64,000 nt of DNA from Pueribacillus sp041725775 (GCF_041725775.1 NZ_JBEUEL010000012.1:10136-74135), one strand, 5' to 3'; positions 26,073 through 35,480 are shown, numbered from the stretch's first letter. Numbers and translations: made by a program. Notes: generated by a model from the sequence alone, not told the origin.

Positions 26073-26786
26073 GTGAAATATGCGTTAGTTACAGGAGCGA
26101 GCGGAGGAATCGGAAGGGAAATAGCGCTTAAACTAGCTAAAGCAGGCTACGGATTATATTTGCATTTCAATCAAAATGAGCGTGAAATAAGCTCGTTAGT
26201 TCAACAAATTCATCATGTTCCTGTTTACACTGTTCGCGCAGATTTAACAAATAAAAATGCTGTTACTGCTATGCTTTCTAGTATTCATCATGATATTGAT
26301 ACAATCATTCATAACAGTGCGACCTCTTATTTCGGGTTAATTACCGATATGCGTGATGAAGAAGTGTTCGATATGATTCAGTTACAAGTGACATCCCCAT
26401 TTTTACTTACAAAATATTTAATGCCGAACATGATAAAAAAACGTCAAGGAAACGTAATTGTTATTTCATCGATATGGGGATTTACAGGTGCCTCTTGTGA
26501 AGTTTTATATTCAATGGTTAAAGGCGGATTGAACACCTTTGTCAAAGCTCTTGCGAAAGAAGTGGCTCCAAGTGGTGTGAGAGTGAATGGAATTGCTCCC
26601 GGAGCGATTGAAACAAAAATGAACAGTCACTTGAGTAAAGATGAACTTCAAGCACTTAAACAAGACATCCCGATGGGAAGGTTGGGGAAGCCCTCTGAAG
26701 TTGCTGACCTCGTTGATTTCCTCATTTCGGACCGTTCTACGTATATTAATGGTGAAATTATTTCAATAAACGGTGCATGGTATTAA
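26073..26786 (+). CDS. ymfI: Short-chain dehydrogenase/reductase YmfI
   Basis: This 237-residue SDR enzyme has the nucleotide-binding TGASGGIG at 7-14 and the catalytic tyrosine and lysine Y146 and K150 in YSMVKGG. It also has the NGIAPGAIET segment common to FabG-like members. The start is GTG 26073 after GGGGGAGAG. It follows ymfH as in B. subtilis. A FabG-like 3-oxoacyl reductase activity is possible, but the substrate cannot be told from sequence alone. Confidence 0.9.
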   Translation: MKYALVTGASGGIGREIALKLAKAGYGLYLHFNQNEREISSLVQQIHHVPVYTVRADLTNKNAVTAMLSSIHHDIDTIIHNSATSYFGLITDMRDEEVFDMIQLQVTSPFLLTKYLMPNMIKKRQGNVIVISSIWGFTGASCEVLYSMVKGGLNTFVKALAKEVAPSGVRVNGIAPGAIETKMNSHLSKDELQALKQDIPMGRLGKPSEVADLVDFLISDRSTYINGEIISINGAWY

Positions 26787-26787
26787 G

Positions 26788-26808
26788 GCTCGGCACTTGC
26801 CGAGCTTT
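26788..26808 (+). terminator. Short hairpin after ymfI
   Basis: An eight-base stem GCTCGGCA / TGCCGAGC with a very short loop is followed by only three T. It may be a weak terminator. Confidence 0.5.
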
Positions 26809-26906
26809 CATATATTATGGAATATACCTTTTCATCCCTACTAAAATCATTTATGATTATTATAAATTATGTAATTTGATTTTAAAAAGAGTGGCAGGTG
26901 TTAGCA

Positions 26907-27776
26907 ATGTCTGAACTAGGAGAGCAGCTAAAGCATGCACGATTGGATAAAAACATTTCACTTGATGAAGTACAAACTAGAACTAAAATTCAAAAACGTT
27001 ATTTAGAAGCAATTGAAAATGGCGACTTTGATAAATTGCCAGGTTCTTTTTATACGAAAGCGTTTATTAAAAGTTACGCTGAAGCAGTTAGTTTAGATTA
27101 TGATTCATTAATGAAACAGTATGGGCATGAACTGCCTGAATCACCTCAATCGGTTGAATCATTGCCACCTCGAAGAACACGTACTTCTATACCCTCACCG
27201 ACCCGTAGTAAACTCTCTGCTGCGTTACCGGGTTTATTTGTTTTTCTGATCGTGATTGGAATTTTAGCGATCATTTGGATGTTAAATATTAATTCAAATG
27301 ATGACTCAGCATTAAAGGAAGAAGTGGATCAGAATAGTCAAAATGTCGAAGTTGAGCAAAATAAAAATGCGATTTCGAATAAAGATAACAAAGTAGAACC
27401 GATCAAGGATGCTGAGTCGAATGATACAGTTGATGAAGGGGACGATAATACGGTTCAACAAAGCGGACAATTGGAAAAAATAAGTGTAAGTGGTGATACG
27501 ACAAATTACGTTTTATCTGAAACCGATGAGTTTCATGTAAAATTTACATTTTCCGGAGAATCATGGTTAAAAATTCAAGGGAACAGCGGAAAGGTATATG
27601 TGAATGAGGGGTATTCAGAAAAACAAGATGCCACTTTCGATTTTAGTGACGAATCAGGCGTTAGAATTCGAATCGGAAGCACTCCTCATGTCAAGATGAC
27701 GGTGAATGACATAGAAGTTGATTTAGAGAAACAGCCGATTGCACAAACGGTGAAAATTGAACTTGCGACCGATTAA
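26907..27776 (+). CDS. ymfM: RodZ-like membrane protein YmfM
   Basis: The 289-residue protein has a cytoplasmic helix-turn-helix domain (about 3-70, LGEQLKHARLDKNISLDEVQ), a proline-rich linker, one membrane span at about 107-126, an acidic asparagine-rich stalk, and a C-terminal DUF4115 domain (about 200-285). This layout is that of RodZ, which links MreB to the cell wall machinery. ymfM sits directly before pgsA in Bacilli, as here. B. subtilis genes ymfJ and ymfK, normally between ymfI and ymfM, are absent. Confidence 0.9.
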   Translation: MSELGEQLKHARLDKNISLDEVQTRTKIQKRYLEAIENGDFDKLPGSFYTKAFIKSYAEAVSLDYDSLMKQYGHELPESPQSVESLPPRRTRTSIPSPTRSKLSAALPGLFVFLIVIGILAIIWMLNINSNDDSALKEEVDQNSQNVEVEQNKNAISNKDNKVEPIKDAESNDTVDEGDDNTVQQSGQLEKISVSGDTTNYVLSETDEFHVKFTFSGESWLKIQGNSGKVYVNEGYSEKQDATFDFSDESGVRIRIGSTPHVKMTVNDIEVDLEKQPIAQTVKIELATD

Positions 27777-27805
27777 GGAGAACAATGTGAGACGGAGGAA
27801 TCGTT

Positions 27806-28384
27806 TTGAATTTAGCAAATAAAATAACATTAGTACGCATCCTACTCATCCCTATTTTTATGATTTTTATGCTAAGCGACTTTTCAATAGGGGACGTGAC
27901 ACTGTTTAATCAAGTGATTCCAGTTCATCATTTAATCGGTGCGCTCATTTTCATTATCGCTTCTGCGACAGATTGGCTAGATGGGTACGTTGCACGAAAA
28001 TATAATTTGATAACAAACTTAGGGAAATTTCTTGATCCGTTAGCAGATAAAATTTTAGTTACTGCTGCCCTTATTTCATTAGTGCAACTTCAACTTGCTC
28101 CTGCTTGGATCGTTATTATCATTTTAAGTCGAGAATTTGCTGTTACTGGAATCCGTTTAATTGCAGCAGGTGAAGGTGATGTTATTGCAGCTAGTCAGTT
28201 GGCGAAATGGAAAACTACGTTCCAAATTATTGCGATTGCAGCATTGCTTTTATATAATATCCCATTTACATTAATTTCATTTCCTTTTGGTGATGTGATG
28301 CTATGGATCGCACTATTGTTGACAATCTTGTCTGGGTTCGATTATTTTTGGAAAAACCGTCAACTATTGTTAAGCTCGAAATGA
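27806..28384 (+). CDS. pgsA: CDP-diacylglycerol-glycerol-3-phosphate phosphatidyltransferase
   Basis: PgsA makes phosphatidylglycerol phosphate, the committed step to phosphatidylglycerol. The 192-residue membrane protein has the complete CDP-alcohol phosphotransferase signature D56-x2-D59-G60-x2-A63-R64-x8-G73-x3-D77-x3-D81, seen as DWLDGYVARKYN and GKFLDPLADK. Several hydrophobic helices surround it. The start is TTG 27806 after a GACGGAGG ribosome binding site. It lies 29 bases after ymfM and just before cinA. Confidence 0.95.
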   Translation: MNLANKITLVRILLIPIFMIFMLSDFSIGDVTLFNQVIPVHHLIGALIFIIASATDWLDGYVARKYNLITNLGKFLDPLADKILVTAALISLVQLQLAPAWIVIIILSREFAVTGIRLIAAGEGDVIAASQLAKWKTTFQIIAIAALLLYNIPFTLISFPFGDVMLWIALLLTILSGFDYFWKNRQLLLSSK

Positions 28385-28402
28385 CGGAGGAGGTTTAACA
28401 GT

Positions 28403-29653
28403 TTGGACTTTAATGCTGAAATCATTTCAGTTGGATCAGAATTGTTGTTAGGACAAATTTTAAATACAAATGCACAATTTCTTTCAAAAGAACTCGCATT
28501 ATTAGGAATCAATGTTTATCATCATACTGCGGTCGGTGATAATGCTTACAGAATGAAAAATGTCATTCAAAATGCTCAAGAACGAGCAAATTTTATTATT
28601 TTAACTGGTGGTCTTGGACCGACTAAAGATGATGTGACGAAACAAACATTGGCAAAGCTATTGCAAGCTGAGCTTGTTTACGATAAAGACGCACTAACGA
28701 AGATTATGAACTATTTTAAAAAAGCGAATCGTACGATGACCGAAAATAATCGTAAACAAGCGCTCGTCATTAAAGGTGCACATGTTTTAGAGAATAAAAC
28801 TGGTATGGCCCCTGGGATGGTCTATGTACATAATGAGATTATTTATATTCTTCTTCCCGGTCCACCTCATGAATTACAGCCCATGTTTCTAAACGAAGTG
28901 AAACCTTTTTTACATAAGCAAGGCTATCTCTCACATTTCATTATTTCGAGAGTTCTCCGTTTTTATGGGATTGGAGAGTCTCAACTTGAAAGTGAGTTAG
29001 AAGATTTAATTGAAAATCAGACTAATCCAACGATTGCTCCGTTAGCGACGAGAGGCGAAGTAACGATACGTCTAACCGCAAGAGGAAAAACCGAAAAAGA
29101 AGTGAATGAATTACTAGATAAAGAGGAAAAGAAAGTATTAGAGCGAACGGGTAGATACTTTTACGGCTATGATTCAACATCGTTACCATTGGAAGTATCG
29201 AAATTGCTTGAACAGAAAAATTTACGAATTGCTTCTGCGGAAAGTTTAACAGGAGGATTATTTTCTCAACTGCTAACGAAAGTATCGGGAGCAGGATCGA
29301 TATTTAATGGTGGTATTGTTAGCTATACGGATGAAGTGAAAGAAAATATATTGCAAGTTCCGCGTGACATTCTTCAGCGTGACGGTGCAGTAAGTTCAAA
29401 TTGTGCGTTGAAAATGGCTGAAAACGTTCGCGATCTCTTACAAGCTGATATTGGTATTAGCTTTACTGGTGTCGCAGGTCCTTCCAAAAGTGAAAATAAA
29501 GAAATAGGAACCGTTTTTATTGGGCTTGCATTTAAAAAAGAGCCAACTGTCGTGTATCCACTAAACCTCGTTGGAAGTCGTGATACGATTCGTAAAAGTA
29601 GTGCTAATTATGGATTTTACTATTTACTGAAGCACTTAAAGAAAGGTGAATAA
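28403..29653 (+). CDS. cinA: CinA family protein (putative competence-damage protein)
   Basis: This 416-residue protein has an N-terminal molybdopterin-binding-like domain (about 4-170, with ILTGGLGPTKDDVT and LLPGPPHELQPM) and a C-terminal CinA amidase-like domain (about 255-410, with ASAESLTGGLFSQLLT and GVAGP). In other species the two domains carry ADP-ribose pyrophosphatase and NMN deamidase activity. TTG 28403 follows GGAGGAGG. In B. subtilis cinA is followed directly by recA; here a helicase gene lies between them. Confidence 0.94.
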   Translation: MDFNAEIISVGSELLLGQILNTNAQFLSKELALLGINVYHHTAVGDNAYRMKNVIQNAQERANFIILTGGLGPTKDDVTKQTLAKLLQAELVYDKDALTKIMNYFKKANRTMTENNRKQALVIKGAHVLENKTGMAPGMVYVHNEIIYILLPGPPHELQPMFLNEVKPFLHKQGYLSHFIISRVLRFYGIGESQLESELEDLIENQTNPTIAPLATRGEVTIRLTARGKTEKEVNELLDKEEKKVLERTGRYFYGYDSTSLPLEVSKLLEQKNLRIASAESLTGGLFSQLLTKVSGAGSIFNGGIVSYTDEVKENILQVPRDILQRDGAVSSNCALKMAENVRDLLQADIGISFTGVAGPSKSENKEIGTVFIGLAFKKEPTVVYPLNLVGSRDTIRKSSANYGFYYLLKHLKKGE

Positions 29654-29655
29654 GA

Positions 29656-31242
29656 TTGAAGACATTTCAAGAATTACAACTATCGAAAGAAGTTCAATCG
29701 GCATTAGATGAAATTGGCTTTACTGAGCCCACACCAATCCAGCAAAAAGCGATTCCACTTTTGAAAGAAGGAAAGGACGTCATTGGTCAAGCGCAGACAG
29801 GAACGGGAAAAACAGCTGCTTTTGGTATTCCCGTTGCTGAAAATATGAAAGAAACAAAACATGTCCAAACGTTAATTTTGGCACCGACGAGAGAACTTGC
29901 TATTCAAGTTGCCGAAGAATTAAGGAAAATAATGAAATATAAACATTTTAACGTCGTTGCGATTTATGGCGGTCAACCCATTTATCCGCAAATTAAAGAT
30001 TTAAAAAAAGGCGCTCAAGTCGTTGTAGGAACGCCAGGGAGAATTCTTGACCATTTAAAGCGGAAGACATTGCTTACCGATCGAGTGCAAACAGTCATCT
30101 TAGATGAAGCAGATGAAATGCTTGATATGGGGTTTATTCAAGACATTGAAGCCATCTTAAAGACTTTACCAAAAGAGAGGCAAACCATGTTATTTTCTGC
30201 AACGTTGCCACACGATATTAAAAAATTATCAAGGAGGTATATGAACGATCCCGTTCGCGTTTCAGTCACGCGAGGCAATGAAACCGCCGATACGATTAAT
30301 CAACTCTTTTACCGAACGTTTGAACAACATAAACTTGATGCGCTTACGAGAATTATTGATACGGAAAAGATTGAAGTTGCCATCATTTTTTGTCGAACGA
30401 AAAAAGGAGTGGCTACATTAGCTGAAGCGTTAACCTCTAAAGGATATCGTGCGGAAGGACTTCACGGTGACTTAACTCAGCCCCAACGGATGAACGTCAT
30501 GGATGCTTTTCGGAAGAAACGAATTAATCTATTAATTGCAACGGATATTGCCGCTAGAGGAATTGATGTAGCTCATGTAACACACGTCATAAACTATGAT
30601 ATCCCTGAAGATCCGGAGCAATACGTACATCGGATCGGGAGAACAGGACGGGCAGGTAAAAGTGGGATAGCAATTACGTTCGTCACCCCACAAGATGGTA
30701 AGTTTTTACACGCGATTGAAGAGAAAATTAATTCGAAAATCCCTGAAGGAAAGTTACCGGATGGACAAGAATTATTAACTCGTAAGTTTAAAAGGCTGCT
30801 AGAGGAAATGCCAGAATATCAAAAGCCTCATGAGGAACTATATGACTCTTTTGCTAATGAGTTGTTGCAAAAGCAACCGCAAGAAAAGGTGGTCTCATCA
30901 CTCCTCGCCATGTTGTTGTCAGTTAATACTCTTCACACACCCGAAGAATATCAATTTGGTGAAACGGGTGGAGAAAAAGGAATGGTACGTTTTTTCTTAA
31001 ATGTTGGGAGAAACATTGATTTACACCCAAAAATATTAGTGGATGAAATTTCAAATACAGCGAGTATATCGAAAAAAGAGATTGGCAAAATCGACATTTT
31101 TGAACGTTTTTCATTTTTCGAAGTCCCTAAGCGTGTTGCTCCATTCGTATATGAGAGTTTAAAGCAAGAAGGTTTAAACGGTTCGCGTATTTATTTAGAA
31201 CCAGCGAAACCACCGCAACGCTCCTTTCAGACGGCACACTAA
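29656..31242 (+). CDS. DEAD-box RNA helicase with DbpA-like C-terminal domain
   Basis: The 528-residue protein has the full DEAD-box core. It shows the Q motif (TEPTPIQQKAI), Walker A AQTGTGKT at 46-53, PTRELA, TPGR, DEADEM, SAT, and HRIGRTGRAG. The C-terminal region (about 425-520) reads as a small RRM-like domain of the DbpA/YxiN type, which targets structured rRNA. TTG 29656 starts three bases after the cinA stop. The position between cinA and recA is unusual, and the recA SOS box begins five bases after its stop. It could be called CshA- or YxiN-like; I leave the symbol blank. Confidence 0.92.
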   Translation: MKTFQELQLSKEVQSALDEIGFTEPTPIQQKAIPLLKEGKDVIGQAQTGTGKTAAFGIPVAENMKETKHVQTLILAPTRELAIQVAEELRKIMKYKHFNVVAIYGGQPIYPQIKDLKKGAQVVVGTPGRILDHLKRKTLLTDRVQTVILDEADEMLDMGFIQDIEAILKTLPKERQTMLFSATLPHDIKKLSRRYMNDPVRVSVTRGNETADTINQLFYRTFEQHKLDALTRIIDTEKIEVAIIFCRTKKGVATLAEALTSKGYRAEGLHGDLTQPQRMNVMDAFRKKRINLLIATDIAARGIDVAHVTHVINYDIPEDPEQYVHRIGRTGRAGKSGIAITFVTPQDGKFLHAIEEKINSKIPEGKLPDGQELLTRKFKRLLEEMPEYQKPHEELYDSFANELLQKQPQEKVVSSLLAMLLSVNTLHTPEEYQFGETGGEKGMVRFFLNVGRNIDLHPKILVDEISNTASISKKEIGKIDIFERFSFFEVPKRVAPFVYESLKQEGLNGSRIYLEPAKPPQRSFQTAH

Positions 31243-31246
31243 AAAA

Positions 31247-31260
31247 CGAATAAATGTTCG
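31247..31260 (+). promoter_or_regulatory. LexA (SOS) box upstream of recA
   Basis: CGAATAAATGTTCG differs by one base from the Bacillus LexA consensus CGAAC-N4-GTTCG and lies just upstream of the recA -35 box. Confidence 0.8.
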
Positions 31261-31269
31261 TGATAAAGA

Positions 31270-31298
31270 TTGGCAAGTTGAAATAAAAGGTTTATAAT
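31270..31298 (+). promoter_or_regulatory. Sigma-A promoter of recA
   Basis: TTGGCA (31270-31275), 17 bases, then TATAAT (31293-31298). The start of transcription would fall about 50 bases before the recA start codon. Confidence 0.8.
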
Positions 31299-31356
31299 AA
31301 GGATAAAATTGATGACAAGTTCGTATGTTCGTGTCGTCATAGAGGAGTTGATTATA

Positions 31357-32403
31357 GTGAGTGAACGGAAAGCTGCTTTAGATATGGCACTTAGACAAAT
31401 TGAGAAACAATTTGGAAAAGGCTCGATTATGAAACTTGGAGAACAAGCGGAACAAAGGGTATCTACGATCTCTAGTGGTTCGCTTTCATTAGATATTGCA
31501 TTAGGTGTTGGTGGATATCCTCGAGGAAGAATTATTGAAGTGTACGGACCTGAGTCTTCAGGAAAGACAACTGTCGCTCTTCATGCAATTGCAGAAGTAC
31601 AAAATAATGGTGGACAGGCTGCTTTTATCGATGCAGAACATGCTCTCGATCCGGAGTATGCGAAGAATCTTGGCGTTAATATTGATGAACTACTTCTTTC
31701 CCAACCTGATACAGGTGAACAAGCATTGGAAATTGCAGAAGCACTTGTCCGCAGTGGTGCCATTGATATCATCGTTGTCGACTCGGTTGCAGCACTTGTC
31801 CCTAAGGCTGAGATCGAAGGAGAGATGGGCGACTCTCATGTCGGTTTGCAAGCGAGGCTCATGTCTCAAGCCCTCCGCAAATTATCTGGTGCAATTAGTA
31901 AATCAAAGACGATCGCTGTGTTTATCAACCAAATTCGCGAAAAAGTTGGAGTCATGTTTGGAAACCCTGAAACAACACCTGGTGGAAGAGCGTTAAAATT
32001 CTATTCATCTGTACGTCTTGAAGTTCGCAGAGCAGAAACGTTAAAACAGGGGAACGAGATGGTTGGAAATAGAACGCGAATAAAAATTGTGAAAAATAAA
32101 GTAGCACCTCCTTTTAAACAAGCGGATGTCGATATTATGTATGGAGAAGGAATTTCGAAAGAAGGCGAAATCATTGATATCGCTTCCGAGTTAGACATCG
32201 TTCAAAAAAGTGGAGCATGGTATTCATTTGAAGGTGAAAGACTTGGTCAAGGGAGAGAAAATGCAAAGCTTTTTCTGAAAGAAAACCCTGAAATTAAACA
32301 TGAAATTGACTCCCGTGTTCGACAACACTATGATTTAGGTGAGCCTCATTTAGAGCAAGAAGATGATGAAAAACAGATTCAAGAAACGTTGTTAACGGAG
32401 TAA
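31357..32403 (+). CDS. recA: Recombinase RecA
   Basis: RecA forms the ATP-dependent filament for homologous recombination and stimulates LexA self-cleavage. The 348-residue product matches the Bacillus length. Walker A GPESSGKT is at 64-71, followed by DAEHALDPEYA, the VDSVAAL Walker B region, and loop 2 around NPETTPGGRALKFY. The acidic C-terminal tail is typical. GTG 31357, giving MSERKAALDMAL, is chosen because AGAGGAG is correctly spaced and relatives begin identically; the frame is open to 31309. Confidence 0.97.
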   Translation: MSERKAALDMALRQIEKQFGKGSIMKLGEQAEQRVSTISSGSLSLDIALGVGGYPRGRIIEVYGPESSGKTTVALHAIAEVQNNGGQAAFIDAEHALDPEYAKNLGVNIDELLLSQPDTGEQALEIAEALVRSGAIDIIVVDSVAALVPKAEIEGEMGDSHVGLQARLMSQALRKLSGAISKSKTIAVFINQIREKVGVMFGNPETTPGGRALKFYSSVRLEVRRAETLKQGNEMVGNRTRIKIVKNKVAPPFKQADVDIMYGEGISKEGEIIDIASELDIVQKSGAWYSFEGERLGQGRENAKLFLKENPEIKHEIDSRVRQHYDLGEPHLEQEDDEKQIQETLLTE

Positions 32404-32415
32404 CTGATGCAGAGT

Positions 32416-32452
32416 AGACAGCACCCGCATTTTAGCGACTGCTGTCTTTTTT
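32416..32452 (+). terminator. Intrinsic terminator after recA
   Basis: An eight-base stem AGACAGCA (32416-32423) / TGCTGTCT (32440-32447) is followed by a T-rich run. Confidence 0.8.
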
Positions 32453-32519
32453 ATTGTTAAAGGATTATATGTGCAAGTGGCGTAACGCACGTAATGCCAT
32501 TCTCCATTTATCCTTTGTC

Positions 32520-32548
32520 TTGACAAGCTATTTTTACATCTATAAAAT
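32520..32548 (+). promoter_or_regulatory. Sigma-A promoter of rny
   Basis: A consensus TTGACA (32520-32525), 17 bases, then TAAAAT (32543-32548). The leader to rny is about 125 bases. B. subtilis has pbpX between recA and rny; here there is no gene, only this promoter. Confidence 0.75.
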
Positions 32549-32677
32549 AATACTATGTATGTTTGCTTGATTCTTTTGAATTCAAACGTATACAACGTAA
32601 TTGTGTTAAATGATGTTACAAAAGAAATCTGAACAAAAAGTTTAACCAACAAGTAGATAGCAAGGGAGGTGAACGGA

Positions 32678-34240
32678 ATGGACCTACTCGGTTTCATCTC
32701 CACTATGCTTATCTCTGCAGCTGTCGGAGCAGTTGTTGGATATCTTGGACGTAAATCGATTGCAGAAGCGAAAATTTCCAGTGCAGAACATGCAGCAAAG
32801 CAAATTGTCGAAGATGGAAAGCGTGAAGCGGAAGCTTCAAAAAAGGAAGCTTTGCTTGAGGCGAAGGATGAAAGTCATAAACTTCGCGTTGAAGCTGAAC
32901 GTGAAATTCGCGAACGCAGAAGTGAACTTCAAAAACAAGAAAACCGTTTGGTACAGAAAGAAGAGATTCTTGATAGGAGAAGTGAAACATTAGACAAAAA
33001 AGAAGAAACATTGGAAAAACGTGAAGAATCTCTCACCAAAAAACAACGACAAATTGAAGAGATTGAAAGCACAGTGGAGGGATTGCTGCAACAACAAAAA
33101 GCTGAACTTGAACGAATCTCTGGTTTAAGCCGTGAAGATGCTAGACAATTGATTATTAGCGAAACCGAAAAAGAAATTACACACGAAACGACGTTAATGA
33201 TCAAAGAGATGGAGAGTCGAGCGAAAGAGGAAGCTGAAAAGAAAGCAAAAGAAGTTCTCTCACTAGCCATTCAACGATGTGCGGCTGACCATGTTGCAGA
33301 AACAACTGTTTCTGTTGTGAATCTCCCAAATGATGAAATGAAAGGTCGTATTATCGGTCGGGAAGGAAGAAATATCAGGACGTTGGAGACGTTAACAGGT
33401 ATTGACCTTATCATAGATGATACACCTGAAGCTGTCATTCTCTCTGGATTTGACCCGATTCGACGTGAGATTGCACGAATCGCTCTCGATAATCTTGTAC
33501 AGGATGGAAGAATTCACCCAGCTCGAATTGAAGAAATGGTTGACAAGTCACGGAGAGAAGTTGATGAGAATATTAGAGAGTACGGTGAACAGGCAACGTT
33601 TGAAGTTGGTGTTCATGGACTGCATCCAGATTTAATTAAAATACTTGGAAGGCTAAAATATCGAACGAGCTATGGACAGAATGTGTTAAAACATTCAATG
33701 GAGGTAGCCTATTTAGCAGGTCTCATGGCAGCTGAGCTCGGTGAAGATGTGAACCTCGCTCGTCGAGCAGGGCTACTCCATGATATCGGAAAAGCGATTG
33801 ACCATGAAGTAGAAGGTAGCCACGTTGAAATTGGCGTAGAATTAGCTACGAAGTATAAAGAGCACCCTATTGTCATCAACAGCATTGCTTCACACCATGG
33901 AGATACTGAACCGAACTCGATTATATCAATTTTAGTTGCCGCTGCTGATGCGCTTTCGGCTGCACGGCCAGGGGCGCGTCGTGAAACACTTGAAACATAT
34001 ATACGTCGCCTTGAAAAGCTTGAAGAAATTTCTGAATCCTTTGAGGGCGTTGAAAAGTCCTATGCGATTCAAGCAGGGCGGGAAATTCGAATTATCGTCA
34101 AGCCCGATGTTATCGATGATGTATCTTCATATCGTTTGGCGAGAGAAATCACAAAGAAAATTGAACATGAACTCGATTATCCTGGTCATATTAAAGTAAC
34201 GGTAATTAGGGAAACGAGGGCTATAGAGTATGCAAAATAA
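32678..34240 (+). CDS. rny: Ribonuclease Y
   Basis: RNase Y is the membrane-anchored endoribonuclease that starts decay of many mRNAs. The 520-residue product is the same length as in B. subtilis. It has an N-terminal membrane helix (about 4-24), a long charged coiled coil (about 30-200), a KH domain (GRIIGREGRNIRTLETLTG) and an HD domain with the metal pair in LLHDIGKAIDHE. ATG 32678 follows GGGAGGTGA; the frame opens three codons further upstream at 32669. Confidence 0.97.
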   Translation: MDLLGFISTMLISAAVGAVVGYLGRKSIAEAKISSAEHAAKQIVEDGKREAEASKKEALLEAKDESHKLRVEAEREIRERRSELQKQENRLVQKEEILDRRSETLDKKEETLEKREESLTKKQRQIEEIESTVEGLLQQQKAELERISGLSREDARQLIISETEKEITHETTLMIKEMESRAKEEAEKKAKEVLSLAIQRCAADHVAETTVSVVNLPNDEMKGRIIGREGRNIRTLETLTGIDLIIDDTPEAVILSGFDPIRREIARIALDNLVQDGRIHPARIEEMVDKSRREVDENIREYGEQATFEVGVHGLHPDLIKILGRLKYRTSYGQNVLKHSMEVAYLAGLMAAELGEDVNLARRAGLLHDIGKAIDHEVEGSHVEIGVELATKYKEHPIVINSIASHHGDTEPNSIISILVAAADALSAARPGARRETLETYIRRLEKLEEISESFEGVEKSYAIQAGREIRIIVKPDVIDDVSSYRLAREITKKIEHELDYPGHIKVTVIRETRAIEYAK

Positions 34241-34264
34241 AGTGGTCAATGACCACTTTATTTT
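34234..34264 (+). terminator. Intrinsic terminator between rny and ymdB
   Basis: A perfect fourteen-base stem AAAATAAAGTGGTC / GACCACTTTATTTT with a three-base loop overlaps the rny stop codon. Its A/T-rich flanks could let it act on both strands. Confidence 0.85.
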
Positions 34265-34302
34265 ACTACTATCATAAAATATAGATTGGAGACTTCGGTT
34301 TA

Positions 34303-35097
34303 ATGAAGCTTTTATTTATCGGTGATGTCGTTGGTTCTCCAGGCAGAACCGCATTAAAACAATATTTACCTCGTTTGAAACAAAAGTATAATCCGGTAGT
34401 TACAATTGTGAATGGAGAGAATGCAGCAGGTGGAAGAGGAATAACAGAAAAAATATATAAAGAGCTTCTTCATGCTGGTGCAGACGTCATCACATTAGGA
34501 AATCATACGTGGGATCATAAAGAAATATTTGATTTTATTGATGACGCCAAACAATTAGTAAGACCAGCCAACTTTCCTGAAGGAACACCTGGTCAAGGTT
34601 CGACATTAATACAAGTGAATAATATAAAGATTGCTGTCATTAACCTTCAAGGTCGTACCTTTTTACCCGCTTTAGATTGTCCGTTCAGAAAAGCTAATGA
34701 ACTTGTGGAAAAATACCGAAAGCATACACCGTACATATTCGTCGATTTTCATGCGGAAGCAACGAGTGAAAAACAAGCGATGGGTTGGTATTTGGATGGA
34801 AAAACGACGGCAGTTATCGGTACACATACACATGTCCAAACAGCCGACAACCGTATTTTACCTAAAGGAACAGCCTATCTGACTGATGTTGGAATGACAG
34901 GACCGTACGATGGCATTTTAGGAATGCAGCGTGAAACTGTCATTAAAAGGTTTTTAACAAGTTTGCCAGTTCGATTTGAAGTAATGTCAGGTCGTAAGCA
35001 ATTGAGCGGAATTTGTGTGACGATTGATGAAAATAATGGATGTGCACTAGGGACGGAACGAATTCTAATCAATGAAGATCATCCCTTTTTTGATTAA
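34303..35097 (+). CDS. ymdB: YmdB family metallophosphodiesterase
   Basis: The 264-residue protein belongs to the YmdB family, which hydrolyses 2',3'-cyclic nucleotides and, in B. subtilis, affects biofilm and motility gene expression. Metal-binding motifs are visible: IGDVVGSPGR at the N terminus, VNGENAAGGRG, GNHTWDH, VDFHAEATSEK and GTHTHVQTADN. ATG 34303 follows a short TTGGAG ribosome binding site. Its position between rny and spoVS is the conserved one. Confidence 0.95.
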   Translation: MKLLFIGDVVGSPGRTALKQYLPRLKQKYNPVVTIVNGENAAGGRGITEKIYKELLHAGADVITLGNHTWDHKEIFDFIDDAKQLVRPANFPEGTPGQGSTLIQVNNIKIAVINLQGRTFLPALDCPFRKANELVEKYRKHTPYIFVDFHAEATSEKQAMGWYLDGKTTAVIGTHTHVQTADNRILPKGTAYLTDVGMTGPYDGILGMQRETVIKRFLTSLPVRFEVMSGRKQLSGICVTIDENNGCALGTERILINEDHPFFD

Positions 35098-35109
35098 AGA
35101 CTTAAAAAG

Positions 35110-35138
35110 GAAGGAATACAAGTTATAATCATGAATAC
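35110..35138 (+). promoter_or_regulatory. Sigma-H-like promoter of spoVS
   Basis: GAAGGAATA (35110-35118) fits the sigma-H -35 pattern RnAGGAwWW. After 11 bases comes a segment with GAAT at 35133-35136, matching most of the -10 pattern. In B. subtilis spoVS is sigma-H controlled (established knowledge). Confidence 0.5.
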
Positions 35139-35176
35139 TATTTAAAAGGGAGTAATATTTAAGGGAGGTACTAGTG

Positions 35177-35437
35177 ATGGAAGTATTAAAAGTTTCAGCG
35201 AAATCGATTCCTAACTCTGTAGCCGGTGCACTAGCCAATGTATTGAGGGAAAGAGGAAGTGCTGAAATTCAAGCAATTGGCGCAGGTGCCATTAATCAAG
35301 CAATTAAAGCAATCGCGATTGCGAGAGGGTTTGTAGCACCAAGTGGAGTTGACCTCATTTGTATTCCCGCTTTCACCGATATTTTAATCGATGGTGAAGA
35401 AAGAACGGCGATTAAGCTTATTATTGAACCGAGATAA
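35177..35437 (+). CDS. spoVS: Stage V sporulation protein S
   Basis: SpoVS is a small Alba-like protein needed for normal progression of sporulation past stage V in B. subtilis. The 86-residue product, MEVLKVSAKSIPNSVAGALA onward, is highly conserved, with QAIGAGAINQAIKAIAIARG and the C-terminal PAFTDILIDGEERTAIKL. ATG 35177 follows GGGAGGTACT. A sigma-H-like promoter lies upstream and a terminator follows, so it is likely monocistronic. Confidence 0.97.
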   Translation: MEVLKVSAKSIPNSVAGALANVLRERGSAEIQAIGAGAINQAIKAIAIARGFVAPSGVDLICIPAFTDILIDGEERTAIKLIIEPR

Positions 35438-35442
35438 TTCCG

Positions 35443-35480
35443 ACTTACCTATTCAATTTGAATGGGTAAGTTTTCTTTTT
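35443..35480 (+). terminator. Intrinsic terminator after spoVS
   Basis: The stem ACTTACCTATTCA (35443-35455) / TGAATGGGTAAGT (35459-35471), with one G-U pair, is followed by TTTCTTTTTT. Confidence 0.9.

Noticed and set aside
31309..31356. RecA start at ATG 31309
   Set aside because: It adds residues unlike RecA and has no ribosome binding site; GTG 31357 fits both spacing and family.
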